A stretch of 64,000 bases of DNA, taken from positions 1-64,000 of the forward strand of contig CAJTEA010000007.1 in the NCBI GenBank assembly GCA_910575265.1, read 5' to 3'. The position numbers and the translations under genes are program-made. This stretch comes from Oscillospiraceae bacterium (GTDB lineage: Bacteria; Bacillota; Clostridia; Oscillospirales; Oscillospiraceae). Below, piece by piece: positions 16,920 through 25,447 of the stretch (position 1 is the stretch's first letter; each line of letters starts with the position of its first letter). The notes below the pieces were generated by a model. The model saw nothing but the letters and a program-made list of their open reading frames with translations, had not been told where the DNA came from and did no database searches.

Positions 16920-17808
16920 ATTCAAAAAAGCTCAGCTGCCGGTCCTCGTAGTTCCGGGTGGCGGCGGAGATGATGTGTTTCATTTCGCACAGCAGTCCCA
17001 GCTCCCGACACCGTCTGGAAAACAGCTCCCATAGCTCCCTGGCTCTGGGACTGGGACAGTAGTAGCGGGAGCCATACCGTTTCCGGTACTTCTCCCCTGT
17101 TCCCTGACCAGGAAAGGCCCGGTCCAGGCCATTGAGAAAGTAATCCCGCTGGCCGTCCCGCATGGTAACGCCGAAGGCGGCGTAGATAAATCGCGCTCCC
17201 GACTGGGCAGCGCTGTCCACCACAGACAGGACATTCTCTCGGGAATCCTCCACAAAAGGAAGGACAGGCATGAGAAGTATCCCGGAAAACACCCCCGCCC
17301 TGGACAGCTTCTCCAGCGCCGCCAGCCTCCGGCTGGGCGGGGGCGCGTAAGGTTCAATTTTTGCGGCCAGGGCGTCATCAGTGGTGGTAACGGTCAGCTT
17401 ACAGATCACTGGGGAGTGATCCTGAATCATCCGATACAGGTCCACATCCCGGGCAATCAAATCACTTTTGGTCGCGGCGGCCACCCCGCACTGGTAGGCG
17501 TCGATCAGCTCCAAGGCGTGGCGGGTGAGCTGAAGCTCCCGTTCAAAAGGGTTGTAGGGGTCGCTCATAGAGCCCATAGTGATAAAGGCGGGCTTTACCT
17601 TTCGTGCCAAATCGTCCCGGAGGACGCGCAAAGCGTCCACCTTTGCTTTCACCTGGTCAAAATCCGGATTTTGATAACAGGAGCTGCGGCTGTCGCAGTA
17701 AAGACATCCGTGGCAGCAGCCCCGGTAAAGGTTCATGGTGTGGTCAGTGCCGAACCACTCCGTAGATTTGTTCCGATGGAGCAGGTGTTTAGCTGGAATG
17801 TACTCCAT
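16918..17808 (-). CDS. Radical SAM protein, spore photoproduct lyase-like family
   Basis: The 296-residue protein binds a [4Fe-4S] cluster through the radical SAM triad CCHGCLYC (C-x3-C-x2-C, about residues 31-38), preceded by NLYRGC. The SAM-binding region includes FITMGSMSDPYNPFE. It resembles the SPL/Rv2578c group rather than true spore photoproduct lyase, so its substrate is unknown. The ATG at 17808 lies three bases after the upstream stop. A GTG at 17817, overlapping that gene, is an alternative. No strong ribosome site is seen, suggesting translational coupling. Confidence 0.85.
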   Translation of the reverse strand: MEYIPAKHLLHRNKSTEWFGTDHTMNLYRGCCHGCLYCDSRSSCYQNPDFDQVKAKVDALRVLRDDLARKVKPAFITMGSMSDPYNPFERELQLTRHALELIDAYQCGVAAATKSDLIARDVDLYRMIQDHSPVICKLTVTTTDDALAAKIEPYAPPPSRRLAALEKLSRAGVFSGILLMPVLPFVEDSRENVLSVVDSAAQSGARFIYAAFGVTMRDGQRDYFLNGLDRAFPGQGTGEKYRKRYGSRYYCPSPRARELWELFSRRCRELGLLCEMKHIISAATRNYEDRQLSFFE

Positions 17809-17810
17809 AT

Positions 17811-18983
17811 TTACCACAGCTGATAGCCGCCGGACACCAGAAACGCCTGAGTCAAAACCAGATCTTCCATCTTACTGCCGGCGTTGAGGGCATTACTGAG
17901 GGCATGGCTCATAGCGCTGGTGCCCACAATCTTCATCAGCTGTTCCCGGCTGGGCTGGTCCTGATCCAGGTGGTCGCAGATGGCTGTGTAGACCGGGTCC
18001 CAGGCCCGGCACTGGGTGAACCAGACAGATCGGGGCTCCTTTCCCTCCGGCTGAAGGGTGAACTGGCTGGAGGCCTTGGCCCCAGGCAATAGTGTACTGG
18101 TCATCAGTTCAGGCAGAAAGCGAAATACGTCCTCTGCCAGAGAGGGTGTCCGTGCGGATTTTTCCAGTTCCCTGGGGATACTGTCGTAAGCGGCGCCACC
18201 CTCAAACAGACGAATTGCTTCCCGGGTCAGATCCCGGGCCTCCTCCCAGGTGTAGGGACAGGGCGTCCGGGTGGCTTCATCCTGAACCAGGACAATGTAC
18301 TGCTTGGCGGACCGCATAGGCTGACCCTCCAACGGCCAGGACCGGGCCAGCCGGGTAAGCGTCTCGGTGAGCTCCGGGACCACCCAGCCGTTGATCCGCG
18401 CCTCGCAGGAGGTGGCGCCATCCCCCAGGTGGCACAGGTAGAGCTTGACCCAATATACCGGCTTGCTGCCCAGGCAGGCTACCACAGCGTCCGCCATCCG
18501 GCTCCACAGATCACGTCCCTCCGGGGGCTGCTGGGCACACATGAGCAGCACGCCGGAGACGCTGGCCCGGAAGCGGTGGGTCCTCCCCCAGAGCTGGACG
18601 GGAGCGGTCTCCCCTCCCTCGCCCCGCAAGGCGGGAAGCAGTGCCTCCAGCACCGAATCTACCAGCTGACGGGCGGCGAAACGGGCTTTATCCCGGTTAT
18701 CCTCCGCCGCCCCGGCGGTGCTCTCGATCAAAGGACCGAAAAAGTCCGGGTGCTCCAGCCGGGCTTCCATTCGAAATTGGGGCCCCCTCAACTCCGGGAA
18801 GCTTACGGTCAAAGTTAAGCCGCCGCAGTTGGGAAAGGCCAGCCTCTCCCCCTCCAGAATCGACCCGGGAGCCTGTTCCGCCACACAGCGCAGCACCTGT
18901 ACCTCCAAGGAATCCTCCTCCGGCTGGGCCGGAGCCTGGAATGGCTCCGGTTCAGGAGCCTTCTTTTTAAACCATCCAAACAT
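17811..18983 (-). CDS. Hypothetical protein (390 aa)
   Basis: I do not recognise this protein with confidence. It begins FGWFKKK, has a Pro/Glu-rich linker (about 8-25) and then a folded alpha/beta region without signal peptide or membrane segments. A DUF6348-like relationship is possible but is a guess. The ATG at 18983 is preceded by AGGTG at a suitable distance. It lies just upstream of the radical SAM gene and diverges from dinB, sharing a 150-base intergenic region. Confidence 0.7.
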   Translation of the reverse strand: MFGWFKKKAPEPEPFQAPAQPEEDSLEVQVLRCVAEQAPGSILEGERLAFPNCGGLTLTVSFPELRGPQFRMEARLEHPDFFGPLIESTAGAAEDNRDKARFAARQLVDSVLEALLPALRGEGGETAPVQLWGRTHRFRASVSGVLLMCAQQPPEGRDLWSRMADAVVACLGSKPVYWVKLYLCHLGDGATSCEARINGWVVPELTETLTRLARSWPLEGQPMRSAKQYIVLVQDEATRTPCPYTWEEARDLTREAIRLFEGGAAYDSIPRELEKSARTPSLAEDVFRFLPELMTSTLLPGAKASSQFTLQPEGKEPRSVWFTQCRAWDPVYTAICDHLDQDQPSREQLMKIVGTSAMSHALSNALNAGSKMEDLVLTQAFLVSGGYQLW

Positions 18984-19064
18984 AAATAACACCTGATTTC
19001 TTTCCTAATATAAAAAATTTCAAATGGTATTTTATCAGGCAACCGGGAATCTGTCAACCAGGTT

Positions 19065-19104
19065 AGAACATCAGTTTGACTTTTCGGGCTGTATCCTGTA
19101 TAAT
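19065..19104 (+). promoter_or_regulatory. dinB promoter with LexA-box-like sequence
   Basis: TTGACT (19076-19081), a 17-base spacer and TATAAT (19099-19104) form a strong promoter. The 14 bases 19065-19078, AGAAC-ATCA-GTTTG, resemble the Gram-positive LexA box (CGAAC-N4-GTTYG) and overlap the -35. LexA control of a translesion polymerase is expected, but the box deviates at the first base and in the central bases. Confidence 0.6.
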
Positions 19105-19136
19105 GCGAAATGGAACCATACTGGGAGGTGTTTTCT

Positions 19137-20381
19137 ATGGACCGGGTTATTTTTCATTGTGACTTAAACAGCTTTTATGCCTCGGTGGAGCTTTTGTCCC
19201 ATCCGGAGCTGCGCCACAAGCCGGTTGCCGTGTGCGGCGATCCCTCCAGCCGCCATGGCATCATTTTGGCTAAAAATGAGCCAGCTAAGGCATTTCAAGT
19301 CAAAACAGCCGAAACTATCTGGCAGGCGAAGAAAAAGTGTCCTGGTCTGGTCCTCCTCCCCGCCCACCACGGGCTGTACCGGGAGTTTTCCAAAAAAGTT
19401 AACGCCCTCTATCAGGAATATACTGACCTGGTGGAGCCATTCGGAATCGACGAGAGCTGGCTGGATGTCACCGGAACCCTCCACCTTTTCGGCGGAGATG
19501 CCAGGGCCATGGCTGACCGGCTGCGCGGAGAAGTCCGGAGCCGCTTTGGCCTGACCATTTCGGTGGGGGTGTCGTTCAACAAGGTTTTTGCCAAATTGGG
19601 CAGTGACTATAAAAAGCCGGATGCTACCACCGTTATCAGGCGGGAGGATGTCCGGACAATTGTCTGGCCCCTCCCTGTTACCGACCTTCTCTATGTAGGA
19701 CGGGCAGCGGAACGGATTTTTGAAAAATTTGGTATTCACACCATCGGCGATCTGGCCGCCTTTGACCGGGAGCAGCTGTTCGTCTTACTGGGCAAAAACG
19801 GCGTCCAGCTCCACGATTTTGCCAGCGGAGCGGACCGCTCTCCCGTATCCCCCGCCGGTCAATACACACCCCCCAAATCGGTGGGCAACGGCTACACCTT
19901 CCCACACAACCTTCAGGGCCGGAACGAGATCAAGGCGGGGATCGCCCAACTGGCCGATCAGGTCGCCGTCCGGCTCCGTAAGCACGGCATGAAGTGTCAA
20001 GGTGTTTCCCTTGCCATTCGGGACCCCAACTTTCGGGATATCAGCCGGCAGACGCGGCTGGACCCGCCCACCGATCTGGCCCGGGAGCTGGGTCAGGCGG
20101 CGACAGCGCTGGCGGACAGCTGCTGGAACATGACCAGCCCGGTACGAGCCCTCACGGTAACGGCCATTTATCTGATTCCCGCAGACGAGGCCGGCGCACA
20201 GCTGGACCTTTTTTCCGCCAATCAGCACAAGAAGCGGCAGCGCCTAGAAAAGCTGGAGGGCACCTTGGACGTGATCCGCGCCAAGTACGGCTCCGGCGCG
20301 ATCGCTCCCGCCTCCGCCCCACGTAACCCCAGCCAGGAGCGCCATGCCCCGCCGCCGGGAGGGACATATCAAGAGGACTAA
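19137..20381 (+). CDS. dinB: DNA polymerase IV (Y-family translesion polymerase)
   Basis: DinB copies past DNA lesions with low fidelity. The 414-residue protein has the catalytic blocks FHCDLNSFYASVE (about 5-17) and GIDESWLDVTG, plus VGVSFNKVFAKLGSDYKKP and a helix-hairpin-helix region (TIGDLAAFDREQL), followed by the little-finger domain. I see no clear C-terminal clamp-binding pentapeptide. The ATG at 19137 has GGGAGG nine bases upstream. The next gene starts 32 bases downstream and may be cotranscribed. Confidence 0.93.
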   Translation: MDRVIFHCDLNSFYASVELLSHPELRHKPVAVCGDPSSRHGIILAKNEPAKAFQVKTAETIWQAKKKCPGLVLLPAHHGLYREFSKKVNALYQEYTDLVEPFGIDESWLDVTGTLHLFGGDARAMADRLRGEVRSRFGLTISVGVSFNKVFAKLGSDYKKPDATTVIRREDVRTIVWPLPVTDLLYVGRAAERIFEKFGIHTIGDLAAFDREQLFVLLGKNGVQLHDFASGADRSPVSPAGQYTPPKSVGNGYTFPHNLQGRNEIKAGIAQLADQVAVRLRKHGMKCQGVSLAIRDPNFRDISRQTRLDPPTDLARELGQAATALADSCWNMTSPVRALTVTAIYLIPADEAGAQLDLFSANQHKKRQRLEKLEGTLDVIRAKYGSGAIAPASAPRNPSQERHAPPPGGTYQED

Positions 20382-20412
20382 CCGCATAATTTGGGGTATG
20401 GAGGTGTTGTCC

Positions 20413-21441
20413 ATGCCCTTGTCCTTTTTGAATTTTTTGAAGCAAATGAGCCAAAATCCAGGGCTGTCTTGCACGGTTTTGCTTACCTTGGCCGTTCTGC
20501 TGGTCAACGGATGGACGGACGCCCCCAATGCCATTGCCAGCGCGGTGGTGACAAAGGCCCTTCCGTTCCGTTCCGCTGTAGTGCTGGCGGCAGTTTTTAA
20601 CTTTCTCGGGGTGCTGTGCGTCACCTCGGTAAACGCCTCGGTGGCGGAAACCGTCTACTCCATCGCCTCCTTTGGCGGCGGCCCAAAGGCCGCGCTCACC
20701 GCCCTTTGCGCCGCCATGGCCGCAATTGTTTTGTGGGCGGGGCTGGCCTGGTTTTTCGGCATCCCAACCAGTGAGAGCCATGCCCTGGTGGCTGGCATCT
20801 CTGGCGCAGCGGCGGCCCTGGAGGGCTCTCTCTCCTGCGTCCGCTGGGACTGCTGGGCTAAGGTGCTTTTGGGATTGATTCTTTCTGCCGCTGCCGGTTT
20901 TGGAGCTGGGCGATGGGCATTTGGGTTTCTGAATACTGTAAAGCTTCCTCCCCATACACTTCGCTTCGCTCAGCTTCCGGGGGCCGCTGTCACCGCCTTC
21001 CTTCATGGAGCTCAGGATGGCCAGAAATTCATTGGTGTCTTTCTTCTGGGTGCCGCTCTGTCCCAGGGCCGGGCAGACGAGGGAACCTTTTTCGTCCCCC
21101 TCTGGCTGATGGCTCTGTGCGCCCTGTTTATGGCGTTGGGTACCCTTATGGGCGGAAAAAAGATTATCAATACCGTAGGTCGGGAGATGGTCACTTTAGG
21201 TCCCCGGGAGGGACTGGCCGCTGACCTGGGCAGCATCGCCTGCCTGCTTGGGGCTACCCTTTTGGGTCTGCCCGTCTCCACCACCCACACCCGAACCTGT
21301 TCCCTGTTGGGCGTAGGCTCCGCCAGAGGGGGCCGCCCCAACTGGATGACGGTGAAACGGATCACTCTGGCCTGGCTGCTTACCTTTCCTGGCTGTATGG
21401 CGATTGGGTATTGGATGGCAAAATGGTTCCTTTTCGCATAG
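20413..21441 (+). CDS. Inorganic phosphate transporter, PiT family
   Basis: PiT carriers move metal-phosphate complexes with protons (or Na+). The 342-residue membrane protein holds the two inverted signature repeats: NGWTDAPNAIASAV near residues 28-41 and FLHGAQDGQKFIG in the second half, plus GIPTSESHAL and LPVSTTHT. About nine to ten hydrophobic segments are visible. The ATG at 20413 is chosen because GGAGG lies eight bases upstream. Its 3' end overlaps or adjoins the ZIP gene. Confidence 0.9.
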   Translation: MPLSFLNFLKQMSQNPGLSCTVLLTLAVLLVNGWTDAPNAIASAVVTKALPFRSAVVLAAVFNFLGVLCVTSVNASVAETVYSIASFGGGPKAALTALCAAMAAIVLWAGLAWFFGIPTSESHALVAGISGAAAALEGSLSCVRWDCWAKVLLGLILSAAAGFGAGRWAFGFLNTVKLPPHTLRFAQLPGAAVTAFLHGAQDGQKFIGVFLLGAALSQGRADEGTFFVPLWLMALCALFMALGTLMGGKKIINTVGREMVTLGPREGLAADLGSIACLLGATLLGLPVSTTHTRTCSLLGVGSARGGRPNWMTVKRITLAWLLTFPGCMAIGYWMAKWFLFA

Positions 21442-21503
21442 TCTATTCTGGAAGCAACCGTACAGGCACGTCCTGCGAGTCTTCCAGAAAGGGTTCTTAC
21501 ATC

Positions 21504-22286
21504 GTGTTACAGGCACTTACTTGGGCCGCTGGCGGAACAGGCTTTACCGCTCTGATGACCGCTGCCGGGGCCGCAATTGTCTTTTTATTCGGGAAACAGA
21601 CCTCCGGAGCGCTCCACCGGGTGATGCTGGGTTTTGCCGCCGGGGTAATGATCGCGGCCAGCATGTGGTCCCTGCTCATCCCAGCCATTGAGAAGGCGGA
21701 GGAGATGGGCCAGGTTGGCTGGCTCCCCGCCGCTGGGGGCTCCATTCTGGGCATTGGATTTTTATTGCTGATGGACTATCTCCTCCCTCATTTCGGGCCG
21801 GAGTCCTTCCACCGGGGAACCTCCCGGAGCCGTACTGCCCTGCTGGTGCTGGCCGTTACCCTCCATAACATTCCCGAGGGTATGGCGGTGGGCGTTTCCT
21901 TCGCTCTGGCCGCTCAGAGCGGAGATACCGCCCTGTTCACCGCCTCTACCGCCCTGGCCATCGGCATCGGCATCCAAAATTTCCCCGAGGGCGCGGCAAT
22001 CTCCCTGCCCCTGTATCAGGAGGGGATGGGCAGGGGAAAAGCCTTTCTCATCGGGGCCGCTTCCGGCGTGGTGGAACCGGTATTCGCCCTGCTTACTGTT
22101 CTGATAGCCGGATCAGTTCAGCTGGTCCTCCCCTGGCTGCTGTCCTTTGCCGCCGGAGCCATGCTCTACGTGGTAGTGGAGGAACTGATTCCCGAGGCCA
22201 ACCTGTCCCAGGGAGGACACTCCGGAACGCTGGGCGTCATGGCCGGGTTTTTGATGATGATGATTCTGGACGTGGCGCTGGGATAA
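21504..22286 (+). CDS. ZIP family divalent metal transporter
   Basis: ZIP proteins import Zn2+ and related metals. The 260-residue protein has about eight membrane segments and the two metal-binding helices: HNIPEGMAVGVSFAL and GIQNFPEGAAISLPL. The start is uncertain. GTG at 21504 has AGAAAGGG ten bases upstream and gives a family-like length, while an in-frame ATG at 21411 lies inside the phosphate transporter gene. Location after the phosphate transporter suggests a joint ion-uptake unit. Confidence 0.88.
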   Translation: MLQALTWAAGGTGFTALMTAAGAAIVFLFGKQTSGALHRVMLGFAAGVMIAASMWSLLIPAIEKAEEMGQVGWLPAAGGSILGIGFLLLMDYLLPHFGPESFHRGTSRSRTALLVLAVTLHNIPEGMAVGVSFALAAQSGDTALFTASTALAIGIGIQNFPEGAAISLPLYQEGMGRGKAFLIGAASGVVEPVFALLTVLIAGSVQLVLPWLLSFAAGAMLYVVVEELIPEANLSQGGHSGTLGVMAGFLMMMILDVALG

Positions 22287-22290
22287 CGCG

Positions 22291-22325
22291 GACAGTCCGC
22301 CTTGGGTCCAAGGCGGACTGTTTTC
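22291..22325 (+). terminator. Rho-independent terminator after ZIP gene
   Basis: A perfect 12-base stem (22292-22303 with 22310-22321) is followed by a T-run. It ends the dinB/phosphate/ZIP transcript. Confidence 0.88.
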
Positions 22326-23150
22326 AGTGTCCCTCAATATTGTTGGGGAAAGGCGCGCTGGTGTTCAGATACAGAAGCCAGTTGTGTTCCAGGTCCTCCG
22401 AACCGTTCATGTTCTCTAAAAATGGGTATATGTATAGATACTTCTCTCTGGTCTCGATGACCTCTTGCATAGGCTTAATCCAGAACGACCGCTCATCCAG
22501 ATCCTCATAAGCCTGAAACGCCTGTTGGATTCCCTCCGCTCCTGCTTTCCTTCAAAAGATCTCCGCGGACAGCATATCCACATGGTTCCCGGTTCCGGAT
22601 GTGTTGCCTGTCTGTGTGTGGCAGTATCACCTCACCGTCCCGTTCCTCGTACTTTCCCCACACGATCATAGGGCGCAGAAACGAACGCTGTGACTTCATG
22701 TGAAAGGACAAAGCTGTGTAGGAATACCAAGGTACGCAGGAAACCAGCACATAGTCCTCCCTGGGAACGCCGTGCGTGCCCTCCTGTTCAAACTGTTCCA
22801 TATCTGCTGTTACTGCCGCATAAAAATTTTTAAAACAACGGTTATATGCTGTATTTCAGCTCTCCATATTCTTTGTTTTCGAGTGAAGAACTGTATACTC
22901 TGGGCGAACCAGATCAAAATAGCCTAAATTCCCTCGCTCATCATATTCCATACGGAATTCCCTGTGACGGTTAACAGCCGTCAATACGCCCCAGATAAAG
23001 GAGGGATAAAACGCAGCCTCTGTTGGTTTACATAGCGGCAAAATGTTGTAATATTCAGCTGCCAAGTCAGACAGTAGCTGCAATCCAGGCGGATAAACTC
23101 CTCAAAATTGGCAGGCGGTCCCAGGCTTCCAGGTTGATACATTGAAACAT
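22324..23150 (-). pseudogene. Chloramphenicol acetyltransferase-like gene, decayed
   Basis: Read across frames, the minus strand spells a CAT-like protein. It opens FQCINLEAWDR at an ATG (23150) behind GGGAGG. Then come CSYCLTWQLNIT, YPSFIWGVLTAVNRHREF, GNLGYFDLVRPEYTV, FYAAVTADMEQFEQEG, CVPWYSYTALSF and FLRPMIVWGKYEE. At least three frameshifts (near 23125, 23010 and 22620) and two in-frame stops (about 22858 and 22553) break it. The catalytic histidine block is replaced by a degenerate GTGNHVDMLSAEIF. About 75 codons of open tail beyond the usual CAT end are unexplained. Clustered sequencing errors are the alternative to true decay. Confidence 0.75.
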
Positions 23151-23206
23151 ACCAATCCCTCCCGGATTCAAGTATATCAGAAAGATAAACCGAATACAAG
23201 GAAAGC

Positions 23207-23977
23207 TTACATTTCCTTTCGTATCTGCCGCAAAGCGTTCTTCTCCAGACGGGACACCTGTGCCTGGGAGATGCCAATCTCAGCGGATACCTCCATCTGA
23301 GTTTTTCCCAGAAAGAAGCGCATGGATAAAATCTTTCGCTCCCGCTCGGTCAGATGGCCCACCGCCTCCTTCAGGGCGATGCGCTCCACCCACATCTCAT
23401 CGTTATTTTTGTTGTCCCTCACCTGGTCCATAACGCAGATGGTATCCCCACTGTCCGAATACACCGGCTCGTAGAGGGACACCGGTTCCAGGATCGCGTC
23501 CAGGGCAAAAACCACGTCCTCCCGCTTGATATCCAGAATTTTGGCGATTTCCTCTACAGTGGGTTCTTTCTGATGCTGAGCCATATAGGCCTCTTTGGCC
23601 TGGAGCACCTTATAGGCCGTATCCCGCATGGCCCGGGATACCCGCATGGTGCTGTTGTCCCGCAGATAGCGGCGAATTTCCCCCACGATCATGGGTACGC
23701 CATAGGTGGAAAACTTTACATTCAAATCGGTATTAAAATTATCAATGGCCTTAATGAGGCCGATACACCCGACCTGAAACAGATCATCGGCATTTTCTCC
23801 CCGGTTGGCAAAGCGCTGAATCACCGACAGCACCAGACGCAGATTGCCGGCGATCAGTTCCTCTCTCGCCTGCATGTCTCCCGCCTTGGTTCGGAGAAGC
23901 AGCTCCTGCATTTCGCCGCTTTTCAGTACCTTCAGCTTGGCGGTGTTCACCCCGCATATCTCTACTTTGTGCTGCAT
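23207..23977 (-). CDS. sigG: Forespore sigma factor SigG
   Basis: SigG directs late forespore transcription during endospore formation. The protein starts with the SigG-specific N-terminus QHKVEICGVNTAKL and contains region 2 (LIAGNLRLVLSVIQRF, DLFQVGCIGLIKAIDNF), region 3 and region 4 with the helix-turn-helix KTQMEVSAEIGISQAQVSRLEK. Length, 256 residues, is normal. The ATG at 23977 is used. Its GGGAGG ribosome site lies in the 3' arm of an 11-bp hairpin stem, suggesting translational restraint. The usual sigE neighbour is absent. Confidence 0.95.
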   Translation of the reverse strand: MQHKVEICGVNTAKLKVLKSGEMQELLLRTKAGDMQAREELIAGNLRLVLSVIQRFANRGENADDLFQVGCIGLIKAIDNFNTDLNVKFSTYGVPMIVGEIRRYLRDNSTMRVSRAMRDTAYKVLQAKEAYMAQHQKEPTVEEIAKILDIKREDVVFALDAILEPVSLYEPVYSDSGDTICVMDQVRDNKNNDEMWVERIALKEAVGHLTERERKILSMRFFLGKTQMEVSAEIGISQAQVSRLEKNALRQIRKEM

Positions 23978-23984
23978 GATGGCC

Positions 23985-24039
23985 AAAGACCTCCCACCCG
24001 GATTACTGATATTTCCAGTATCTCCGGAGGGAGGTCTTT
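23985..24039 (-). promoter_or_regulatory. Leader hairpin sequestering the sigG ribosome site
   Basis: On the minus strand AAAGACCTCCC (24039-24029) pairs perfectly with GGGAGGTCTTT (23995-23985). Inside, CCGG and ACTG/CAGT arms extend the fold around a GAAATAT loop. The 3' arm contains the only ribosome site of sigG. There is no T-run, so a translation-blocking hairpin is favoured over a terminator. In Bacillus subtilis, as I recall, a sigG leader hairpin also reduces translation. Confidence 0.7.
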
Positions 24040-24095
24040 CATACGGGTTTGGCTGGCCCTAAATTTTTTATCGTCAGACCGTTTTCGATGGATTT

Positions 24096-24560
24096 TTAGC
24101 GTTCTGTTTTCCAGCGCCTCACCAGTTCAATCGGGTGCTGGGTCCTTCGGGCCACCTCCTCGTCGCTCATGCCTTGGTCAAAATATCGCAGGGCAACCGA
24201 ACGCATGGACTCTCCCAGCTCAATGAGATTGCCGTCCGGATCAAAGAACCGGAGCACCCGTTGTCCCCAGGGATATTCTTTCACATCGTGGAGCAGCTCC
24301 GCTCCGGCATTCTTTATCCGGGCCGCGTCTCCGTCGATGTCCTCGGTCTCAAAGTAGAGCTCCCCGTTCCAGGGTTTCCACCGGACGTTTTCTTCCGGAA
24401 ATCCCACCAGCCGGTCAAATCCCTCCTGGAGGGCAAAGCCCCCTTCAAAGGTCACGTTGGTCCCGTGATCCAGGATGATACGCTGGCCCAGAACCTCCTG
24501 ATAAAAGGTTTTTGCCGCCTCAATGGACCGCACCGCATACAAAGCGGAACAATATTGCAT
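24096..24560 (-). CDS. VOC (glyoxalase/bleomycin-resistance) family protein with C-terminal extension
   Basis: The first 115 residues form a VOC domain with two beta-alpha-beta-beta-beta units: SIEAAKTFYQEVLG, then LYFETEDIDG and RFFDPDGNLIELGE. Such proteins bind a metal and act as lyases, dioxygenases or drug-binding proteins. The substrate is unknown here. A C-terminal 35 residues (FDQGMSDEEVARRTQ, then HPIELVRRWK) read like a small helix-turn-helix. GGAGG precedes the ATG. It follows the AraC-type gene by 38 bases and is probably cotranscribed. Confidence 0.85.
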   Translation of the reverse strand: MQYCSALYAVRSIEAAKTFYQEVLGQRIILDHGTNVTFEGGFALQEGFDRLVGFPEENVRWKPWNGELYFETEDIDGDAARIKNAGAELLHDVKEYPWGQRVLRFFDPDGNLIELGESMRSVALRYFDQGMSDEEVARRTQHPIELVRRWKTER

Positions 24561-24598
24561 AATTGGATACCTCCTTGTTAAGATAACAGCAGGATACC

Positions 24599-25447
24599 CT
24601 AAAATTTCAGCGGTTCATTGTAAAAATCGGACAACCCGTCCCGATAGGCTCCCGGCGTTACGCCACACACCGCCTGAAAGTCGTGGATGAAATGGGCCTG
24701 GTCAAAGTACCCCAGCTCCTGAGCCAACCGGGTCAGTGAGGTCTCCCCCGGCTGCTGTATCAGCCGGGCGGCGGTATTGACCCGCAAAATCCTCTGCAAC
24801 CCTTTGGGCGACAGCCCACACCGCTCCCGAAACAGCCGGGACAGGTGCCGGACGCTGTATCCAGTCTCAGCCGCCAACGCTTCTGACTCCTGACGTCCCG
24901 CCAAAAAACGGGCCAGCAGCCCGACAAACGCCGGACCTTCCCTCAGTTGGGCGCAAAGTCCCCTGTCCGCCGCCGCCACAAATCCGTCCAGATCCTCCGC
25001 ATACCGCCAGCAGTCCTGAATCAACCGGTCCAGTCCTTGCTCCCCTTCGGTTAGAGGAATCACACAGTCTGTCACATTTTGCAGCGGCATCCTGGTAAAG
25101 GCGGACAGTCCGCCAGGGCGGAACTCAACAAAAAAACGCAAGGGACATATACCCAGGTCATTGTTCACCCGCAGTGCCCGGCTGGAGGGACCAAACAATA
25201 CCCCCTCCAAACTGTCTCCAATCAGGGTAAAAGCCAGACAGCCGCTGGCATCAGGCAGAATGGTCAGCGGAGAAAAGCTCTGCGGCACATCAGAGACACC
25301 CTCCCCCAGGCAGAGGGTGTAGTGTGCCACAAAAGGCCGCAAAGGAGTGGCGGGCAAAAGATACAGATGGGTGGGCGTCTGGGCGATCCGGTTTTGGTGC
25401 CGGTTCCGGTAGGTCAAGTACCCGGCGGCGTTCCGTTCAAACATCAT
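24599..25447 (-). CDS. AraC family transcriptional regulator
   Basis: The 282-residue protein pairs an N-terminal cupin-like sensor region (LRPFVAHYTLC and ILPDASGCLAFTL) with a C-terminal AraC domain containing two helix-turn-helix units, AAETGYSVRHLSRLFRERCG and LAQELGYFDQAHFIHDF. The ligand is unknown. The start ATG overlaps the DUF523 stop by eleven bases, with a second ATG one codon later. The VOC gene downstream is a plausible target or cofunctional partner. Confidence 0.9.
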   Translation of the reverse strand: MMFERNAAGYLTYRNRHQNRIAQTPTHLYLLPATPLRPFVAHYTLCLGEGVSDVPQSFSPLTILPDASGCLAFTLIGDSLEGVLFGPSSRALRVNNDLGICPLRFFVEFRPGGLSAFTRMPLQNVTDCVIPLTEGEQGLDRLIQDCWRYAEDLDGFVAAADRGLCAQLREGPAFVGLLARFLAGRQESEALAAETGYSVRHLSRLFRERCGLSPKGLQRILRVNTAARLIQQPGETSLTRLAQELGYFDQAHFIHDFQAVCGVTPGAYRDGLSDFYNEPLKF

